A DNA stretch of 64,000 nt from Pseudomonas sp. MM211 (lineage in GTDB: Bacteria > Pseudomonadota > Gammaproteobacteria > Pseudomonadales > Pseudomonadaceae). How positions within the stretch are numbered: the first letter of the stretch is position 1; each line of letters starts with the position of its first letter. The notes beneath the pieces were generated by a model, which saw nothing but the letters and a program-made list of their open reading frames with translations, was not told where the DNA came from and searched no databases. A program made the position numbers and the translations under genes. The DNA lies in the NCBI RefSeq assembly GCF_020386635.1, contig NZ_CP081942.1:2790001-2854000 (forward strand). The letters run 5' to 3'. This document shows, piece by piece, positions 1 through 8,622 of this stretch.

Positions 1-503
1 GACCACAGGCGCAGGCTCGAATAACCGGCACCGAGGTCGTCGAGCGCGATGGAAAAGCCCATGTCGCGGTAGTGGTGCAGGGCCGTGTCGAGCAAGTTGA
101 AGTCGTCGGTGGGCGACTGCTCCGTCAGTTCGATCACTACCCGGCTCGGCGGAATGCCGTAGGTCTGCAGCAACTGCAGGGTTCGGCCCGGCTGGTGTCG
201 GGCATCGAGCAGTGAATCCGGCGATACGTTGAGAAACAGCAGGCCGTCCAGTTTCAATTCGCTGAAGCGGCGGCAGGCACTCTTGCGGCAAGCCAGCTCC
301 AACTCGTTGAGCAGCCCGGTTTGCCGAGCCGCAGCGAACAGCGTGATCGGCGAATGCAGTGGGCTGTTGGACGGGCCGCGAGTGAGCGCTTCATAGCCAA
401 GAATGCGCCGTTCGGAGAGCGACACGATGGGCTGAAACAGGCTATGCAGGTCGCCGTGCGCGAGGATCTGGCCCAGCGCGCTCAATTGCTCGGTGACGGT
501 CAT
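1..503 (-). CDS. EAL-domain cyclic-di-GMP phosphodiesterase-like protein (3' part cut by window edge)
   Basis: The reverse strand encodes the N-terminal 167 residues of an EAL-domain protein; the rest lies outside the window. It starts MTVTEQLSALGQ at 503 and reads straight into the EAL fold. Visible motifs are GYEALTRG (the EAL signature), LFLNVSPDSLLD (metal-ligand Asn), VVIELTEQ and LDDLGAGYSSL, where Leu replaces the usual Phe of DDFG. EAL enzymes hydrolyse c-di-GMP, but activity cannot be judged from a fragment. It is tandem with prc on the same strand. From memory, the P. aeruginosa prc/algO region also carries an EAL protein here (PA3258, next to PA3257), which would extend into CBS and GGDEF domains. 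Confidence 0.85.
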   Translation of the reverse strand, partial: MTVTEQLSALGQILAHGDLHSLFQPIVSLSERRILGYEALTRGPSNSPLHSPITLFAAARQTGLLNELELACRKSACRRFSELKLDGLLFLNVSPDSLLDARHQPGRTLQLLQTYGIPPSRVVIELTEQSPTDDFNLLDTALHHYRDMGFSIALDDLGAGYSSLRLW

Positions 504-692
504 GGCAGGTCTCTGTGCAAATCAGGGAGCGAGCACACGGCGGGGATACCGTACGCGGATAAGTACTGCTGAATGCTCGGGATTTCACTACAGATTGATG
601 ACCGTTTAATGACCGCTGAGCGCCGTCAAAAAATAAAGGAGCGGTTTTTGACGGCTGTCGAGACCGTGTGCCAGAGAGAAACGCTGGCCCAT
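504..692. other. Intergenic region upstream of the EAL gene
   Basis: About 190 bases between the EAL gene start and the prc terminator. It must carry the EAL gene promoter on the minus strand. I see no convincing operator or small gene in it. Confidence 0.3.
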
Positions 693-722
693 AAAAAAGG
701 GCGTCGTATTCACGACGCCCTT
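693..722 (-). terminator. Intrinsic terminator of prc
   Basis: An 11-bp perfect stem (697-707 with 712-722) with a 4-base loop. On the minus strand it is followed by a run of T (complement of 693-698). It lies 20 bases beyond the prc stop codon, a classic Rho-independent terminator. Confidence 0.9.
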
Positions 723-741
723 GCTGGTTAGCGCTTGCCTG

Positions 742-2832
742 TCACTGCTTCGCCAGGCGTGTGTTGAGCTTGAGGTAGTCGATCAGGATGTGGCCGGTTT
801 CCGACAGGTAGGCGTCGTCTTCCGGTTTGGTCTTCTTCTCTTCCTCGCTCTGCGCCAGGGCGTCGTCCTCATCTTCCTTCTTCAGCTCGGTCAGAGGCTC
901 CTCGCCTTTGGCGCTGCGACGGGCGTTCTCGATCACCAACTGGCGTTTCTCGATATCGGCCTGTTGAGCGCGGCGCTTGGTTTCGTTGAGGCTGACGGTT
1001 TTCTCGGCCATCAGCTCGCGAGACAGGGCCAGGCGCTCACGGGCGAAGTTGAAGTCCGGGTTGTCGGCCGTACGGCTGTCGTAACGGTTTTTCAACTCGG
1101 TCAAGAACGGCTTGATCGGATCCAGTTCGGGTTTGATCGCCGGACGGATGCTGTCCCACGGCATGGCTTCGGGCAGGGCGCTTTCGCCGATTTCCTTGTT
1201 GTCCATCACGTCAGGATAGGAGATGTCCGGCACCACGCCGCGGTGCTGGGTGCTCTGCCCGGATACGCGGTAGAACTTGGCCAGGGTCAGCTTCAGCTCG
1301 CCATGGTTCAACGGCTGGATGGTCTGCACGGTGCCTTTGCCGAAGGTCTGGCCACCGAGGATCAGCGCGCGATGGTAGTCCTGCATGGCGCCGGCGAAAA
1401 TTTCCGAAGCCGAGGCAGACAGACGGTTGACCAGCAGTGCCAGCGGGCCTTTGTAGAAGGCACCTTCTTGCTCATCAGCCAATACGTCGACGCGGCCATC
1501 GCTGTTGCGCACCAGTACGGTCGGGCCCTTGTCGATGAACAGGCCGGTCAGTTCGGTGGCTTCTTGCAGCGAGCCGCCGCCGTTGTTGCGCAGATCGATG
1601 ACGATACCGTCGACCTTCTCAGCCTGCAGTTCGGTGATCAGCTTTTTGACGTCGCGTGTGGTGCTCTTGTAATCGGGGTCGCCAGCGCGGAACGCCTTGA
1701 AGTCCAGATAGAAAGCCGGAATCTCGATCACACCCAGGCTATAGGGCTTACCATCCTGCTCAATCTTGAGGACGGACTTCTTCGCCGCCTGTTCTTCCAG
1801 CTTGACCGCCTCACGGGTGATGCTCACCACCTTGCTGGTCTGGTCATTCGGCGCATTGCTCGCCGGAATCACTTCCAGGCGTACGCGCGAGCCTTTGGGG
1901 CCGCGGATCAGCTTGACCACTTCATCAAGGCGCCAGCCGATCACGTCGACCATCTCGTCGTCACCCTGAGCGACACCGACGATTTTGTCCGCGGGGGAGA
2001 TCTGCTTGGTTTTCTCGGCAGGGCCGGCCGGCACCAGGCGCACAACTTTGACGTGCTCGTTGTCGCTCTGCAGTACGGCACCAATGCCCTCGAGGGAAAG
2101 GCTCATGTTGATGTCGAAGTTTTCTGCACTGTCCGGCGACAGGTAATTGGTGTGTGGATCGTAGGTCATGGCGAAGGCGTTGATGTACGCCTGGAACACG
2201 TCCTCGCTGCGGGTCTGCTGCAGACGTGCCTGCTGGGCTTTGTAGCGCTTGGTGAGCAGCTCCTGAATCGCCTTGGGTTCCTTGCCAGCGATTTTCAGGC
2301 GCAGCACTTCGTCTTTCAGACGTTTGCGCCACAGCTCGTCCAGCTCGGCAACGTCTTTGGCCCAAGGGGCTTTTTCACGATCGACCAACAGGTCTTCGTT
2401 GACCGTGAAGTCAATCTTGTCGACACCCTTGGCCAGCAGCCCCTGCACGTAAGTCAGGCGGCCTTGCTGACGCTCGAGCTGACGCTTGTAGATATGGAAA
2501 CCAGGTTCGAGGTCACCCTTTTTCAGCAGGTCGTCGAACTTGTCCTTCCAGCGGTCGAACTCGGCGATATCGGAGGCCGTGAAATAGCTGCGCGACGGAT
2601 CGAGCATCTTCAGGTAGCCCTGATAGATTTTCTCCGAGCGTTCATTGTCGAGCGGCGGCTTGCTGTAGTGATGACGCTGCAGCAGTTCGACGACGTTCAG
2701 GCTGGCGATAACCTGGTCACGATCAGGCTGCAGGTATTCCCACGGATCGGCTTGGCTGGTTTTGGCTGCGAGGGGCAATGCGCCCAGCCCGAGAACGAGG
2801 GCCAGGGTGGCGCTGATAAGAGATCGCTTCAT
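742..2832 (-). CDS. prc: Carboxy-terminal (tail-specific) processing protease Prc
   Basis: A 696-residue periplasmic S41 serine protease, close to the 682 residues of E. coli Prc. The start MKRSLISATLALVLGLGALP gives a clean signal peptide; an upstream in-frame start (MRYQLSS, 2864) would spoil it. After the N-terminal helical domain come a PDZ domain (SLEGIGAVLQ onward, residues about 230-320) and the S41 core with IDLRNNGGG, the nucleophile region RLSASASEIFAG and the catalytic-lysine motif FGKGTVQT. Prc trims and degrades periplasmic and membrane proteins. In P. aeruginosa the orthologue AlgO acts in the MucA/AlgU alginate cascade. Its own terminator lies just downstream. The identification is firm. 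Confidence 0.95.
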   Translation of the reverse strand: MKRSLISATLALVLGLGALPLAAKTSQADPWEYLQPDRDQVIASLNVVELLQRHHYSKPPLDNERSEKIYQGYLKMLDPSRSYFTASDIAEFDRWKDKFDDLLKKGDLEPGFHIYKRQLERQQGRLTYVQGLLAKGVDKIDFTVNEDLLVDREKAPWAKDVAELDELWRKRLKDEVLRLKIAGKEPKAIQELLTKRYKAQQARLQQTRSEDVFQAYINAFAMTYDPHTNYLSPDSAENFDINMSLSLEGIGAVLQSDNEHVKVVRLVPAGPAEKTKQISPADKIVGVAQGDDEMVDVIGWRLDEVVKLIRGPKGSRVRLEVIPASNAPNDQTSKVVSITREAVKLEEQAAKKSVLKIEQDGKPYSLGVIEIPAFYLDFKAFRAGDPDYKSTTRDVKKLITELQAEKVDGIVIDLRNNGGGSLQEATELTGLFIDKGPTVLVRNSDGRVDVLADEQEGAFYKGPLALLVNRLSASASEIFAGAMQDYHRALILGGQTFGKGTVQTIQPLNHGELKLTLAKFYRVSGQSTQHRGVVPDISYPDVMDNKEIGESALPEAMPWDSIRPAIKPELDPIKPFLTELKNRYDSRTADNPDFNFARERLALSRELMAEKTVSLNETKRRAQQADIEKRQLVIENARRSAKGEEPLTELKKEDEDDALAQSEEEKKTKPEDDAYLSETGHILIDYLKLNTRLAKQ

Positions 2833-2960
2833 GCTGATTCGACGTGAGGACAGTTGATAACGCATATTAGGCCGTCTTTGAGGGCGCCAGGTTCCATCGG
2901 CGCAATGCAAAAGCCCAGCGCGAAGCGCTGGGCTAGGTTCAAATGCACTATGGAGGCAGC

Positions 2961-3926
2961 GTGAAAGCATTGCAAGGCGTGGAAGGGCAGGTGGAATGGG
3001 TGCAACGTCCCACTCCTGCCTGTGATGTGGGTGAAGTGCGCATTCGCGTGGTGGCTGCGGGGCTGAACCGTGCCGATCTGTTGCAGCGTGCCGGGCTGTA
3101 TCCGCCGCCACCGGGCGCCAGCGATATTCTCGGCCTTGAATGCGCCGGTATCGTCAGCGAAGTGGGTGCCGGCTGCGACTGGCAGGTGGGTGACCGGGTT
3201 TGCGCCTTGCTGGCCGGTGGCGGGCTGGCCGAGGAAGTGGTGGTCGATGCACGCCACGTGCTGCCCGTGCCGGAAGGCGTGTCGCTGCACGAAGCGGCGG
3301 GGCTGCCGGAGGTCTACGCGACGGCCTGGCTCAACCTGTTCCAGCTGGCCGGCCTGAAACCCGGCGAGAAAGTGTTGCTGCATGCGGGCGCCAGTGGCGT
3401 TGGCTCGGCTGCGATCCAGCTGTGCAAGGCTTTCGGTAGCGCCTGTTGGGTCAGCGTCGGTTCGGCCGAACGGTTGACCTACTGCGAGAGTCTGGGTGCT
3501 GCCGGGGGAGCGATTCGCGGTGGAGATGGCCTGGAGAAATTGCATGAGGTTGGCCCATTCGAGGTCATTCTCGACCCCGTGGGGGCCAGTTACGCCGCGC
3601 TGAACCTGAAGCTGCTGGCACTCGACGGCCGTTGGGTGAACATCGGCCTGATGGGCGGTCGCAAGGCGGAGTTGGATATGGCATTGCTGCTCGGTAAGCG
3701 CATCCAGCTGATTGGCTCGACGCTACGCAGCCGCGACGACCTGTTCAAAGCCGAACTGCTGCGTGATCTGCGCCAGCACGTATGGCCGCTGTTCAGTGAG
3801 GGGCGGCTCAAGCCGCAACTGGCGCAAACCTTCCCGATTGCCGAGGCACAGGAGGCCTTTGCCACGCTGGAAGGCAATCAGGTCAACGGTAAGTTGGTGC
3901 TGGTGATTGACGAAAGCCTGAGCTGA
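2961..3926 (+). CDS. Zinc-independent quinone oxidoreductase (MDR family)
   Basis: A 321-residue NAD(P)H:quinone oxidoreductase of the PIG3/QOR branch of the medium-chain dehydrogenase superfamily. The GTG at 2961 follows GGAGG at 2952-2956; an ATG at 2943 is in frame but has no ribosome site. Visible signatures are GLNRADLLQRAGLYPPPP at the N-terminus, LGLECAGIV, and the Rossmann motif HAGASGVGSAAIQL near residue 140. Structural-zinc cysteines are absent, as expected for this branch. It is divergent from prc, an arrangement I recall from P. aeruginosa (PA3256/PA3257). Its substrate in the cell is unknown. Confidence 0.9.
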   Translation: MKALQGVEGQVEWVQRPTPACDVGEVRIRVVAAGLNRADLLQRAGLYPPPPGASDILGLECAGIVSEVGAGCDWQVGDRVCALLAGGGLAEEVVVDARHVLPVPEGVSLHEAAGLPEVYATAWLNLFQLAGLKPGEKVLLHAGASGVGSAAIQLCKAFGSACWVSVGSAERLTYCESLGAAGGAIRGGDGLEKLHEVGPFEVILDPVGASYAALNLKLLALDGRWVNIGLMGGRKAELDMALLLGKRIQLIGSTLRSRDDLFKAELLRDLRQHVWPLFSEGRLKPQLAQTFPIAEAQEAFATLEGNQVNGKLVLVIDESLS

Positions 3927-3930
3927 TCCA

Positions 3931-3972
3931 CGCAGCCTGGCGCGACGCTTCGCGGCGCCGCGTCAGGCTGCG
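3931..3972. terminator. Bidirectional terminator-like inverted repeat between convergent genes
   Basis: Arms CGCAGCCTGGCGCG (left) and CGCGTCAGGCTGCG (right) are complementary over 14 positions with one mismatch. The hairpin sits between the stop of the quinone oxidoreductase and the stop of the FMN protein and overlaps the last codons of the latter. There is no clear T tract. Confidence 0.5.
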
Positions 3973-5570
3973 GCGTCGAAGCTGTCGGCGCGGGCCATTT
4001 TCCACATCCTTGCGTAGAACTCTCCCTCGATCTTGCCGCTGAGCAACTCACCCGGCTTGAGGAATACGTGCTGCTGGGAAAACAGCTGAATTTCCGTGGC
4101 GGACATACGTTGCACCAAATGCCGTGCATCCATCTGCGCCGGGTGATCGAGGCCGGCTGCGGCGAGCATTTCCGCCAGCGCCTTGAGCGTATTGCGGTGG
4201 AAGTTGTAAACCCGCTGGGCCTTGTCTTCGACCACCAGTGCACGCTGGCGCAGCGGATCTTGGGTAGCCACTCCAGTTGGGCATTTGTTGGTGTGGCAAC
4301 TCTGGCTTTGAATGCAACCAATGGCGAACATGAAGCCGCGTGCCGAGTTGGCCCAATCGGCGCCGATGGCCAATACGCGGGCGATGTCGAATGCGCTGAC
4401 GATCTTGCCGCTGGCGCCGAGCTTGATCTTGTCACGCAGATTCAGGCCGACCAGGGTGTTGTGTACGAACAGCAGGCCCTCACGCATAGGCACGCCAAGG
4501 TGGTCGGTGAACTCCACGGGCGCTGCGCCAGTACCACCTTCCTTGCCATCGACGACGATGAAGTCAGGCAGAATGCCGGTTTCCAGCATGGCCTTGGCAA
4601 TTCCCATGAACTCCCACGGATGGCCGAGGCAAAACTTGAACCCGACGGGCTTGCCGCCCGACAGCTCACGCAGGCGGGCAATGAACTGGAGCAGTTCTAT
4701 AGGGGTCGAGAACGCGCTATGACGTGATGGCGACACACAGTCTTCACCCATCGGTACGCCGCGGGTCTCGGCAATCTCCGGGGTGATCTTATGCTTGGGC
4801 AGGATGCCGCCGTGACCGGGTTTGGCGCCCTGCGAAAGCTTGATCTCGATCATGCGTACCTGGGGCCTTTTCGCTTGGGCTGCAAAACGCTCCTCGTCAA
4901 AGGTGCCCGAGCCGGTGCGGCAGCCGAAATAACCGCTGCCCAATTCCCAGATCAGGTCGCCGTCATGCTCACGGTGGTAGCTGCTGATACTGCCTTCGCC
5001 AGTATCGTGGGCGAAGTTGCCCAGTTTGGCCCCTTTGTTCAGCGCGCGGATGGCGTTGGCGCTGAGCGAGCCGAAACTCATCGCGGAAATGTTGAACAGC
5101 GAGGCCGAGTAGGGCTGGCTGCATTGCGGCCCGCCGATGATTACCCGGAAGCTGTCCGGATCGCTTAGCGGTGCGGGGCGCATCGAGTGGCTGATGAACT
5201 GAAAGCCATTCTGGTAAACATCGATGAGCGTACCAAAGGGTTTGTCGCCACCCTCGTTCTTGGCCCGTGCATACACCAGCGAGCGCTGGGCACGGGAAAA
5301 AGGCAGTTGCTCACTGTCGCCTTCAAGCAGGTATTGGCGAATCTCCGGGCGGATGCCCTCGACCAGGTAGCGGATGTTGCCCAGAATTGGATAGTTTCGG
5401 CGCACTGCATGGCGTTTCTGCAGCAGATCACCCACGCCAATCAGGCTCAGCAGGGCGCCGACCAGGGTCAGCGGCCAGACCCATTCATGCCTCCAGAAAG
5501 CCAGGCTGGTGAGGGTGAACAGCACGCAGAAGGCGAAAAAGGCGTAGCGACTGAGCAGGGACAGGTTCAT
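3963..5570 (-). CDS. Membrane-anchored FMN-binding glutamate synthase family protein
   Basis: A 535-residue protein made of the FMN-binding synthase domain of glutamate synthase without the glutaminase or NADPH subunits. The start MNLSLLSRYAFF at 5570 has AAGGA seven bases upstream. Residues about 8-50 hold two hydrophobic segments (FAFCVLFTLTSLAF and LTLVGALLSLIGVG), so the enzyme is probably attached to the inner membrane with the barrel facing the cytoplasm. Barrel motifs include FNISAMSFGSLS, LSQGAKPGHGG, VVDGKEGGTGAAP, and the cysteine cluster CIQSQSCHTNKCPTGVA, which in GltB binds a 3Fe-4S cluster. These orphan proteins are common in Pseudomonas. Their reaction is not established, and I do not infer glutamate synthesis. 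Confidence 0.88.
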   Translation of the reverse strand: MNLSLLSRYAFFAFCVLFTLTSLAFWRHEWVWPLTLVGALLSLIGVGDLLQKRHAVRRNYPILGNIRYLVEGIRPEIRQYLLEGDSEQLPFSRAQRSLVYARAKNEGGDKPFGTLIDVYQNGFQFISHSMRPAPLSDPDSFRVIIGGPQCSQPYSASLFNISAMSFGSLSANAIRALNKGAKLGNFAHDTGEGSISSYHREHDGDLIWELGSGYFGCRTGSGTFDEERFAAQAKRPQVRMIEIKLSQGAKPGHGGILPKHKITPEIAETRGVPMGEDCVSPSRHSAFSTPIELLQFIARLRELSGGKPVGFKFCLGHPWEFMGIAKAMLETGILPDFIVVDGKEGGTGAAPVEFTDHLGVPMREGLLFVHNTLVGLNLRDKIKLGASGKIVSAFDIARVLAIGADWANSARGFMFAIGCIQSQSCHTNKCPTGVATQDPLRQRALVVEDKAQRVYNFHRNTLKALAEMLAAAGLDHPAQMDARHLVQRMSATEIQLFSQQHVFLKPGELLSGKIEGEFYARMWKMARADSFDAAA

Positions 5571-5828
5571 GCAGGTTCCTTGGCGCATGGGTGGCGCCCG
5601 CAATGTAGACGCCCTGCGCCCCGTTCGTCGATGGCTGGCGCGTATCGCACGCGCCGTTGTTAATCCGGGGGCAGGCGAAAACAGGGCGCCTGTGGCACAC
5701 TTGAACGCCTGTAATGAAGGTGTTTGCGCTGGCGGCACGCTGTTGTCGGCCACGCGATTGGCACCCTTGGCCGCCCTGCGGTTTTGCCTGACTATCGCCG
5801 CGAACGGCGAAGAACAAGAGGAATACAC

Positions 5829-6953
5829 GTGCATAACGTCGTCATCAGCGGTACGGGCCTGTACACCCCGGCCAACAGCATTTCCAACGACGAGTTGGTG
5901 GCGTCTTTCAATGCCTTCGTCCAGCAGTTCAACGCCGATAATGCCGAAGCCATCGGCCGCGGTGAGGTCGAGGCGTTGAGCGAATCGAACAGCGCTTTCA
6001 TCGAAAAAGCGTCAGGCATTAAAAGCCGCTTCGTGATCGACAAACAGGGCATTCTCGACCCACAGCGTATGGTGCCCTCCATCCCCGAACGCGATAACGA
6101 ACAGTGGGGGATTCTCTGCGAAATGGCGGTTGCTGCTGCCGAGCAGGCGCTGGCCCGTGCCGGCAAGACTGCAGCCGATATCGACGGTGTCATCGTCGCC
6201 TGTTCCAACCTGCAGCGCGCCTACCCGGCGGTGGCTATCGAAGTGCAAGCGGCACTGGGCATCCAGGGTTTTGGTTATGACATGAACGTGGCCTGCTCTT
6301 CGGCCACTTTCGGTATTCAGGCGGCGGTTAACAGCGTGCAGCTTGGCCAGGCTCGGGCGATCCTCATGGTCAATCCGGAAATCTGCACCAGCCACCTGAA
6401 TTTCCGTGACCGTGATAGCCATTTCATTTTCGGCGATGCCGCTACGGCGGTAATCATCGAACGCGCCGATCTGGCGACCTCAGCGCACCAGTTCGAGGTG
6501 GTTGGCACCAAGTTGCTGACACAGTTCTCCAACAACATCCGCAACAACTTCGGTTTCCTCAACCGCGCTGCTGAAACCGCTAGCCAGTCGGCCAGCGACA
6601 AGCTGTTCGTGCAGGAAGGGCGCAAGGTGTTCAAGGAAGTCTGCCCGATGGTGGCCGAGCTGATCGCCAGCCACCTGCAGGAAAATGGGCTGGACGTGGC
6701 TGATGTGAAGCGCTTCTGGCTGCACCAGGCCAACCTCAACATGAACCAGTTGATCGCCCGCAAATTGCTCGGTCGTGACCCTGAACCACAGGAAGCGCCG
6801 GTGATCCTCGACACTTACGCCAACACCAGTTCGGCGGGTTCGGTGATCGCTCTGCACAAGAATCAGGATGATCTGCCGGCAGGCTCCATCGGCGTGCTCA
6901 GCTCCTTTGGTGCAGGTTACTCCATCGGCAGCGTGATTCTGCGCAAGCGCTGA
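5829..6953 (+). CDS. Beta-ketoacyl-ACP synthase III, PA3286-like
   Basis: A 374-residue condensing enzyme. The GTG at 5829 (VHNVVISGTGLYTP) follows AGAGGA at a good distance; the open frame extends upstream without a better start. The catalytic triad is visible: Cys156 in NVACSSATFG, His in FWLHQANLNM and Asn in DTYANTSSAG. It is longer than typical FabH (about 320) and resembles P. aeruginosa PA3286, which was reported to feed medium-chain acyl-CoA from beta-oxidation into fatty acid synthesis. That function is inferred from similarity recalled by eye. It stands alone between divergent and unrelated genes. Confidence 0.9.
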   Translation: MHNVVISGTGLYTPANSISNDELVASFNAFVQQFNADNAEAIGRGEVEALSESNSAFIEKASGIKSRFVIDKQGILDPQRMVPSIPERDNEQWGILCEMAVAAAEQALARAGKTAADIDGVIVACSNLQRAYPAVAIEVQAALGIQGFGYDMNVACSSATFGIQAAVNSVQLGQARAILMVNPEICTSHLNFRDRDSHFIFGDAATAVIIERADLATSAHQFEVVGTKLLTQFSNNIRNNFGFLNRAAETASQSASDKLFVQEGRKVFKEVCPMVAELIASHLQENGLDVADVKRFWLHQANLNMNQLIARKLLGRDPEPQEAPVILDTYANTSSAGSVIALHKNQDDLPAGSIGVLSSFGAGYSIGSVILRKR

Positions 6954-6960
6954 TCGTTTC

Positions 6961-6985
6961 CGGGCAGCACGCGAGGTGCTGCCCG
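6961..6985 (+). terminator. Hairpin after the KAS III gene
   Basis: A perfect 10-bp stem CGGGCAGCAC / GTGCTGCCCG with a 5-base loop, a few bases beyond the stop codon. A T tract is lacking, so termination efficiency is uncertain. Confidence 0.5.
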
Positions 6986-7049
6986 TCGACCTCCCGCAAC
7001 CCCTCTAGAACGGCCTATACAGCCCGGTCGATTACTTGGCCACGGTGAG

Positions 7050-7110
7050 CCTTGTCAAGCTTTATATTCAAAGGGAGTAAAAAGTTCCCTTGTCATCAAA
7101 TATTTATATA
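7050..7110 (+). promoter_or_regulatory. AT-rich control region upstream of the porin gene
   Basis: The 260-base gap before the porin is AT-rich compared with its surroundings. CCTTGTCA occurs twice (7050-7057 and 7088-7095, 38 bases apart), and a 6-bp inverted repeat AAGGGA/TCCCTT (7071-7076, 7086-7091) lies between the copies. CTTGTCAT resembles one half of a PhoB box, but no second half-site is spaced 11 bases away, so PhoB control is only a possibility. Confidence 0.35.
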
Positions 7111-7214
7111 TCAGCAATCGCGCTGAAATAACCCGCCGCGAAGATTCCCCCAGCACGAACGAGCGCAAAGCTCGGGTGTTTTTCAGCACTTAAGTTCAAT
7201 TAGGGGAATTCTCG

Positions 7215-8513
7215 ATGATCCGTAAGCACTTCGCCGGTTTCGCAGCCAGCGCCCTGGCTCTGGCCGTTTCCGCCCAGGCTTTCGCCGGTACTGTCACCAC
7301 TGACGGCGCTGACATCGTAGTTAAAACCAAAGGCGGCCTTGAGGTTGCCACCACTGACAAGCAATTCGGTTTCAAGCTCGGTGGCCGTGTACAAGCTGAC
7401 TACAGCACTTTCGATGGTATCTACACCGTAAACGGTGACAACGCTGATGCTGCCTACCTGCGCCGCGCGTTTCTTGAACTCTCCGGCTATGTCTACAAAG
7501 ACTGGGCCTACGTTCTGAGCTACGACTTCTCGCACAACTCGGGTAGCCAGGAAGATGGTTATTTCGATGAGGCTTCCATCGCCTACAACGGCTTCGCTCC
7601 GATCTCTATCAAAGTTGGCCGTTTCGACCCGGAGTTCGGCCTGGAAAAAGCCACCAGCTCGAAGTGGGTGACAGCTACTGAGCGTAACGCTGCTTACGAA
7701 TTGGTCGACTGGGCCAACGCCCACCAGAATGGCCTCGGCGTCCAAGTTTCTGGTACTGCGGCTGACTCCCTCTACGGCTCGGTTGGTGTTAGCGCCAAGG
7801 ATCAGAACGACGTCGATGGCGAGAGCACCAAGCAGTTCAACCTGCGCGGCGTTTTTGCACCGATGCACGAGGCCGGCAACGTACTGCACGTCGGTTTCAA
7901 CTATGCCTACCGCGATCTATCCGACACTGCCTTCGATGGCCGCATCCGCAGCCGCATGGGTATGCGTGGTGTGAGCACCGGTGGTGGCAATGACGCCGGT
8001 ACCAATGGCAACCGCCTGGTACTGGGTGGTGCCAACAACCTGGTAGCCGGCTCTTATGGCGACGATGCCGCCATGGGTCTGGAAGCTGCCTTTGCGGCAG
8101 GCCCGTTCTCGATCCAGGGCGAATACATCAAGCGTAAGCTGGAGGCCGATGACGCCGCGTTCCAGGACATCAAGGCCACGGGTTATTACGGCCAGGTTGC
8201 CTACACGCTGACCGGCGAAGCCCGTGGCTACAAGCTCGGCAAGTTCGACAGCATCAAGCCTGAGAACAAGCAGATCGGTGCCTGGGAACTGTTTTACCGC
8301 TACGACAACCTGTCGGTCGATGATGACAATGGCGCTTTCGCAAACGTTGGCGATGTCGAAGCCAAAGTTCATAACCTGGGTGTCAACTGGTACGTCAACG
8401 ATGTGATCAAAGTAAGCGGTATGTACGTCAAGGCCAAGGCTGACAACGCTACCAACGCCAATGGCGATGACGACGGTGATGGCATGGTCTTCCGCGCCCA
8501 ATACGCGTTCTAA
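7215..8513 (+). CDS. OprP/OprO-type outer-membrane anion (phosphate/polyphosphate) porin
   Basis: A 432-residue precursor with signal peptide [20 protein letters not shown] cleaved near AQAFAG. It continues as a 16-strand-type porin of the phosphate-selective OprP/OprO family: [53 protein letters not shown], and a C-terminal FRAQYAF ending in the phenylalanine used for BAM assembly. Family members pass phosphate or pyrophosphate through an arginine/lysine-lined channel; which substrate is used here cannot be read from sequence. GGGGAA upstream (7202-7207) is the probable ribosome site. It is followed at once by an intrinsic terminator and is therefore monocistronic. Confidence 0.9.
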   Translation: MIRKHFAGFAASALALAVSAQAFAGTVTTDGADIVVKTKGGLEVATTDKQFGFKLGGRVQADYSTFDGIYTVNGDNADAAYLRRAFLELSGYVYKDWAYVLSYDFSHNSGSQEDGYFDEASIAYNGFAPISIKVGRFDPEFGLEKATSSKWVTATERNAAYELVDWANAHQNGLGVQVSGTAADSLYGSVGVSAKDQNDVDGESTKQFNLRGVFAPMHEAGNVLHVGFNYAYRDLSDTAFDGRIRSRMGMRGVSTGGGNDAGTNGNRLVLGGANNLVAGSYGDDAAMGLEAAFAAGPFSIQGEYIKRKLEADDAAFQDIKATGYYGQVAYTLTGEARGYKLGKFDSIKPENKQIGAWELFYRYDNLSVDDDNGAFANVGDVEAKVHNLGVNWYVNDVIKVSGMYVKAKADNATNANGDDDGDGMVFRAQYAF

Positions 8514-8543
8514 GCAAAAAGTTTCAAACGTGGTGCTCCTTTG

Positions 8544-8569
8544 AACCCCGCCTAGTGCGGGGTTTTTTA
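8544..8569 (+). terminator. Intrinsic terminator of the porin gene
   Basis: Stem AACCCCGC / GCGGGGTT with a 5-base loop (8552-8556) followed by TTTTT, 30 bases after the porin stop. Confidence 0.9.
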
Positions 8570-8622
8570 TTGACCGGGCACTTGGCTATATAGTGTGCGC
8601 TGATTGCCCGCGGATATTGCCG

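Noticed and set aside
721..2847. 708-residue open frame on the plus strand opposite prc
   Set aside because: It is an antisense shadow of a well-supported protease gene in high-GC DNA, without ribosome site or recognisable domains.
7050..7110. Full PhoB box before the porin
   Set aside because: Only one half-site is recognisable; the second at 11-bp spacing matches poorly.
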